49,571 bases of DNA from Pseudomonas sp. NFACC02 (lineage in GTDB: Bacteria > Pseudomonadota > Gammaproteobacteria > Pseudomonadales > Pseudomonadaceae): assembly GCF_900110765.1 (NCBI RefSeq), contig NZ_FOEO01000040.1, positions 1 to 49,571 of the forward strand, given 5' to 3'. Under the pieces are notes generated by a model. That model did not search any database. It saw nothing but the letters and a program-made list of their open reading frames with translations, and had not been told where the DNA came from. How positions within the stretch are numbered: the first letter of the stretch is position 1; every line of letters begins with the position of its first letter. The position numbers and the translations under genes are program-made. Shown piece by piece: positions 48,402 through 49,571 of this stretch.

Positions 48402-48489
48402 TCGGTCATTAGAAGATTATTTCGCTGACTGGACCGGACCGCCGGACATGAAGCTTTCCAACATTTTTCGCGTTTATTGTGAGGATTCT

Positions 48490-49509
48490 ATGGGGACTTC
48501 ATCCAAATACCCGATGCTGGCCGCGCTAGCAGCCACGGTGGGTCTGGTCGGTGCGCTGTCGAGCAGCGGCGCCCATGCCGAGGGCAAGATCAGCATCGCC
48601 CAGCAGTTCGGCATCGGCTATCTGATTCTCGACGTGGTGCAACAGCAGAAGCTGATCGAGAAACACGGCAAGGAGCAGGGCATCGACATCAAGGTCGACT
48701 GGAACAGCATTTCCGGCGCCACCGCCATGAACGAAGCTCTGCTGGCCGGGGCGTTGGATGTGGTGTCGGCCGGCGTGCCGCCGATGCTGACCATCTGGGA
48801 CCGCACCAAGGGCAGACAGAACGTCAAAGCCATCGCGTCTCTGGGCTCAATGCCTAACTACCTGCTCAGCAACAAGCCGGACGTGAAGACGATCAGCGAC
48901 TTCACCGACAAGGATCGCATTGCCGTGCCCGCGGCAGGCGTGGGCTTCCAGTCGCGTACCTTGCAGATCGAAACGGCCAGGCTGTTCGGGAACGACAACT
49001 ACAAGAAGTTCGACAACATCTCCGTCAGCCTGCCGCACCCGGACGCCACCTCGGCGCTGATCGCGGGCGGCTCTGAAATCAGCGCGCATTTCTCAAGCCC
49101 GCCGTTTCAATATCAGGAGCTGGAAAGCCCGAACGTGCACAAAGTGCTGAGTTCTTACGACGTCCTGGGCGGTCAGGCGACGTTCAACGTGCTGTACACC
49201 ACGCAGAAATTCCACGACGAAAACCCGAAGACCTACAAGGCCTTCTACGACGCGTTGGCCGAAGCCGAGAAAATCATCAAGGCCGATAAACCGGCAGCGG
49301 CGAAGACCTACATCGAGGTCGAGAAATCCAGGCTGCCGCTGCCGTTGGTGGAAAAGATCGTCTCCGATCCTGAAATCGACTTCACCGTCGTGCCGCAGCG
49401 CACCTTCATCTACGCCGAGAAACTGCATGAAATCGGCGTCTTGAAAAACAAGGCCGACAGCTGGAAAGATTTCTTCTTTGAAGAAGCCCATGGTGGTGCG
49501 GGGAGCTGA
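48490..49509 (+). CDS. Periplasmic binding protein of the organosulfur ABC transporter (SsuA/TauA-like)
   Basis: The 339-residue protein has a signal peptide ending AHA before EGKISIAQQFG. The body is a type-2 binding protein of the NitT/TauT family, with WNSISGATAMNEALLAGALDV, typical of SsuA/TauA relatives, and VPAAGVGFQSRTLQIE. The start at 48490 follows GAGGA; the frame extends to 48448, but those residues would break the signal peptide. Its place at the end of the ABC set, after the permease, is the reverse of tauABC or ssuA-first operons. Confidence 0.9.
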   Translation: MGTSSKYPMLAALAATVGLVGALSSSGAHAEGKISIAQQFGIGYLILDVVQQQKLIEKHGKEQGIDIKVDWNSISGATAMNEALLAGALDVVSAGVPPMLTIWDRTKGRQNVKAIASLGSMPNYLLSNKPDVKTISDFTDKDRIAVPAAGVGFQSRTLQIETARLFGNDNYKKFDNISVSLPHPDATSALIAGGSEISAHFSSPPFQYQELESPNVHKVLSSYDVLGGQATFNVLYTTQKFHDENPKTYKAFYDALAEAEKIIKADKPAAAKTYIEVEKSRLPLPLVEKIVSDPEIDFTVVPQRTFIYAEKLHEIGVLKNKADSWKDFFFEEAHGGAGS

Positions 49510-49537
49510 TCCAGCCAGTCGGTCTTGCGCTAAACCC

Positions 49538-49571
49538 TGTGGGAGCCGGCTTGCTGGCGAATGCGGAGGGT
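49538..49571. repeat. REP-like element at the right edge
   Basis: CTGTGGGAGCCGGCTTGCTG begins a second, divergent REP type (GTGGGAGCCGGCTTGC) that differs from the GTAGGAGCGCGC units to the left. It is cut by the window edge. Confidence 0.55.

Overview
The window is chromosomal DNA of a Pseudomonas (fluorescens/syringae-like gamma-proteobacterium; species not decided). This rests on the H2-type type VI secretion gene order, the gabDT, desA and oscA-sbp-cysTWA neighbourhoods, and many Pseudomonas-type REP repeats of the TGTAGGAGCGCGCTTG class. No integrase, transposase, CRISPR array, rRNA or phage gene was seen.

Region 1 (1-24100) is a complete type VI secretion system. A minus-strand pair, hcp and vgrG (vgrG runs off the left edge), is divergent from a plus-strand series: tssA, tssB, tssC, tssE, tssF, tssG, clpV, a sigma54 activator (Sfa2/VasH type), a 46-residue lipoprotein, the FHA protein, tssJ, tssK, tssL, tssM, the PP2C phosphatase stp1 and the Ser/Thr kinase stk1. 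Together they encode the sheath (TssB/C), tube and tip (Hcp/VgrG), baseplate (TssA/E/F/G/K), membrane complex (TssJ/L/M), sheath recycling ATPase (ClpV) and a phosphorylation switch (Fha/Stp1/Stk1). The main unexplained signal is upstream of hcp: a -24/-12 promoter preceded by three copies of an 18-bp palindrome, TGCGCAA-N4-TTGCGCA. I infer these are the enhancer sites of the activator encoded inside the cluster. An AT-rich 340-bp gap of unknown role splits tssE from tssF.

Region 2 (24154-29488) has a tRNA-Arg(CCG) gene on the minus strand with its promoter and terminator, then gabD and gabT for GABA catabolism. They are followed by a receiver-HDOD protein whose receiver has lost its phospho-acceptor aspartate, and a small lipoprotein.

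Region 3 (29536-33940) has two c-di-GMP enzymes, a PAS-GGDEF protein (minus) and a membrane PAS-GGDEF-EAL protein (plus). They flank the acyl-lipid desaturase desA.

Region 4 (34224-38411) is the sulfate uptake locus oscA-sbp-cysT-cysW-cysA, preceded by nested inverted repeats. Region 5 (38583-42144) has an Mpo1-like membrane protein, a Crp/Fnr-type regulator and an AraC regulator divergent from a second desaturase-like gene.

Region 6 (42426-49509) looks like an organosulfur scavenging locus: an RBBP9-type hydrolase, an odd sigma54-type AAA+ protein with no DNA-binding domain and an altered GAFTGA loop, a MetQ-like binding protein, a TauD-type dioxygenase, and an ATPase-permease-binding protein ABC set. 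REP/REPIN repeats occupy most of the intergenic spaces from about 33950 onward and are not seen inside the T6SS region.
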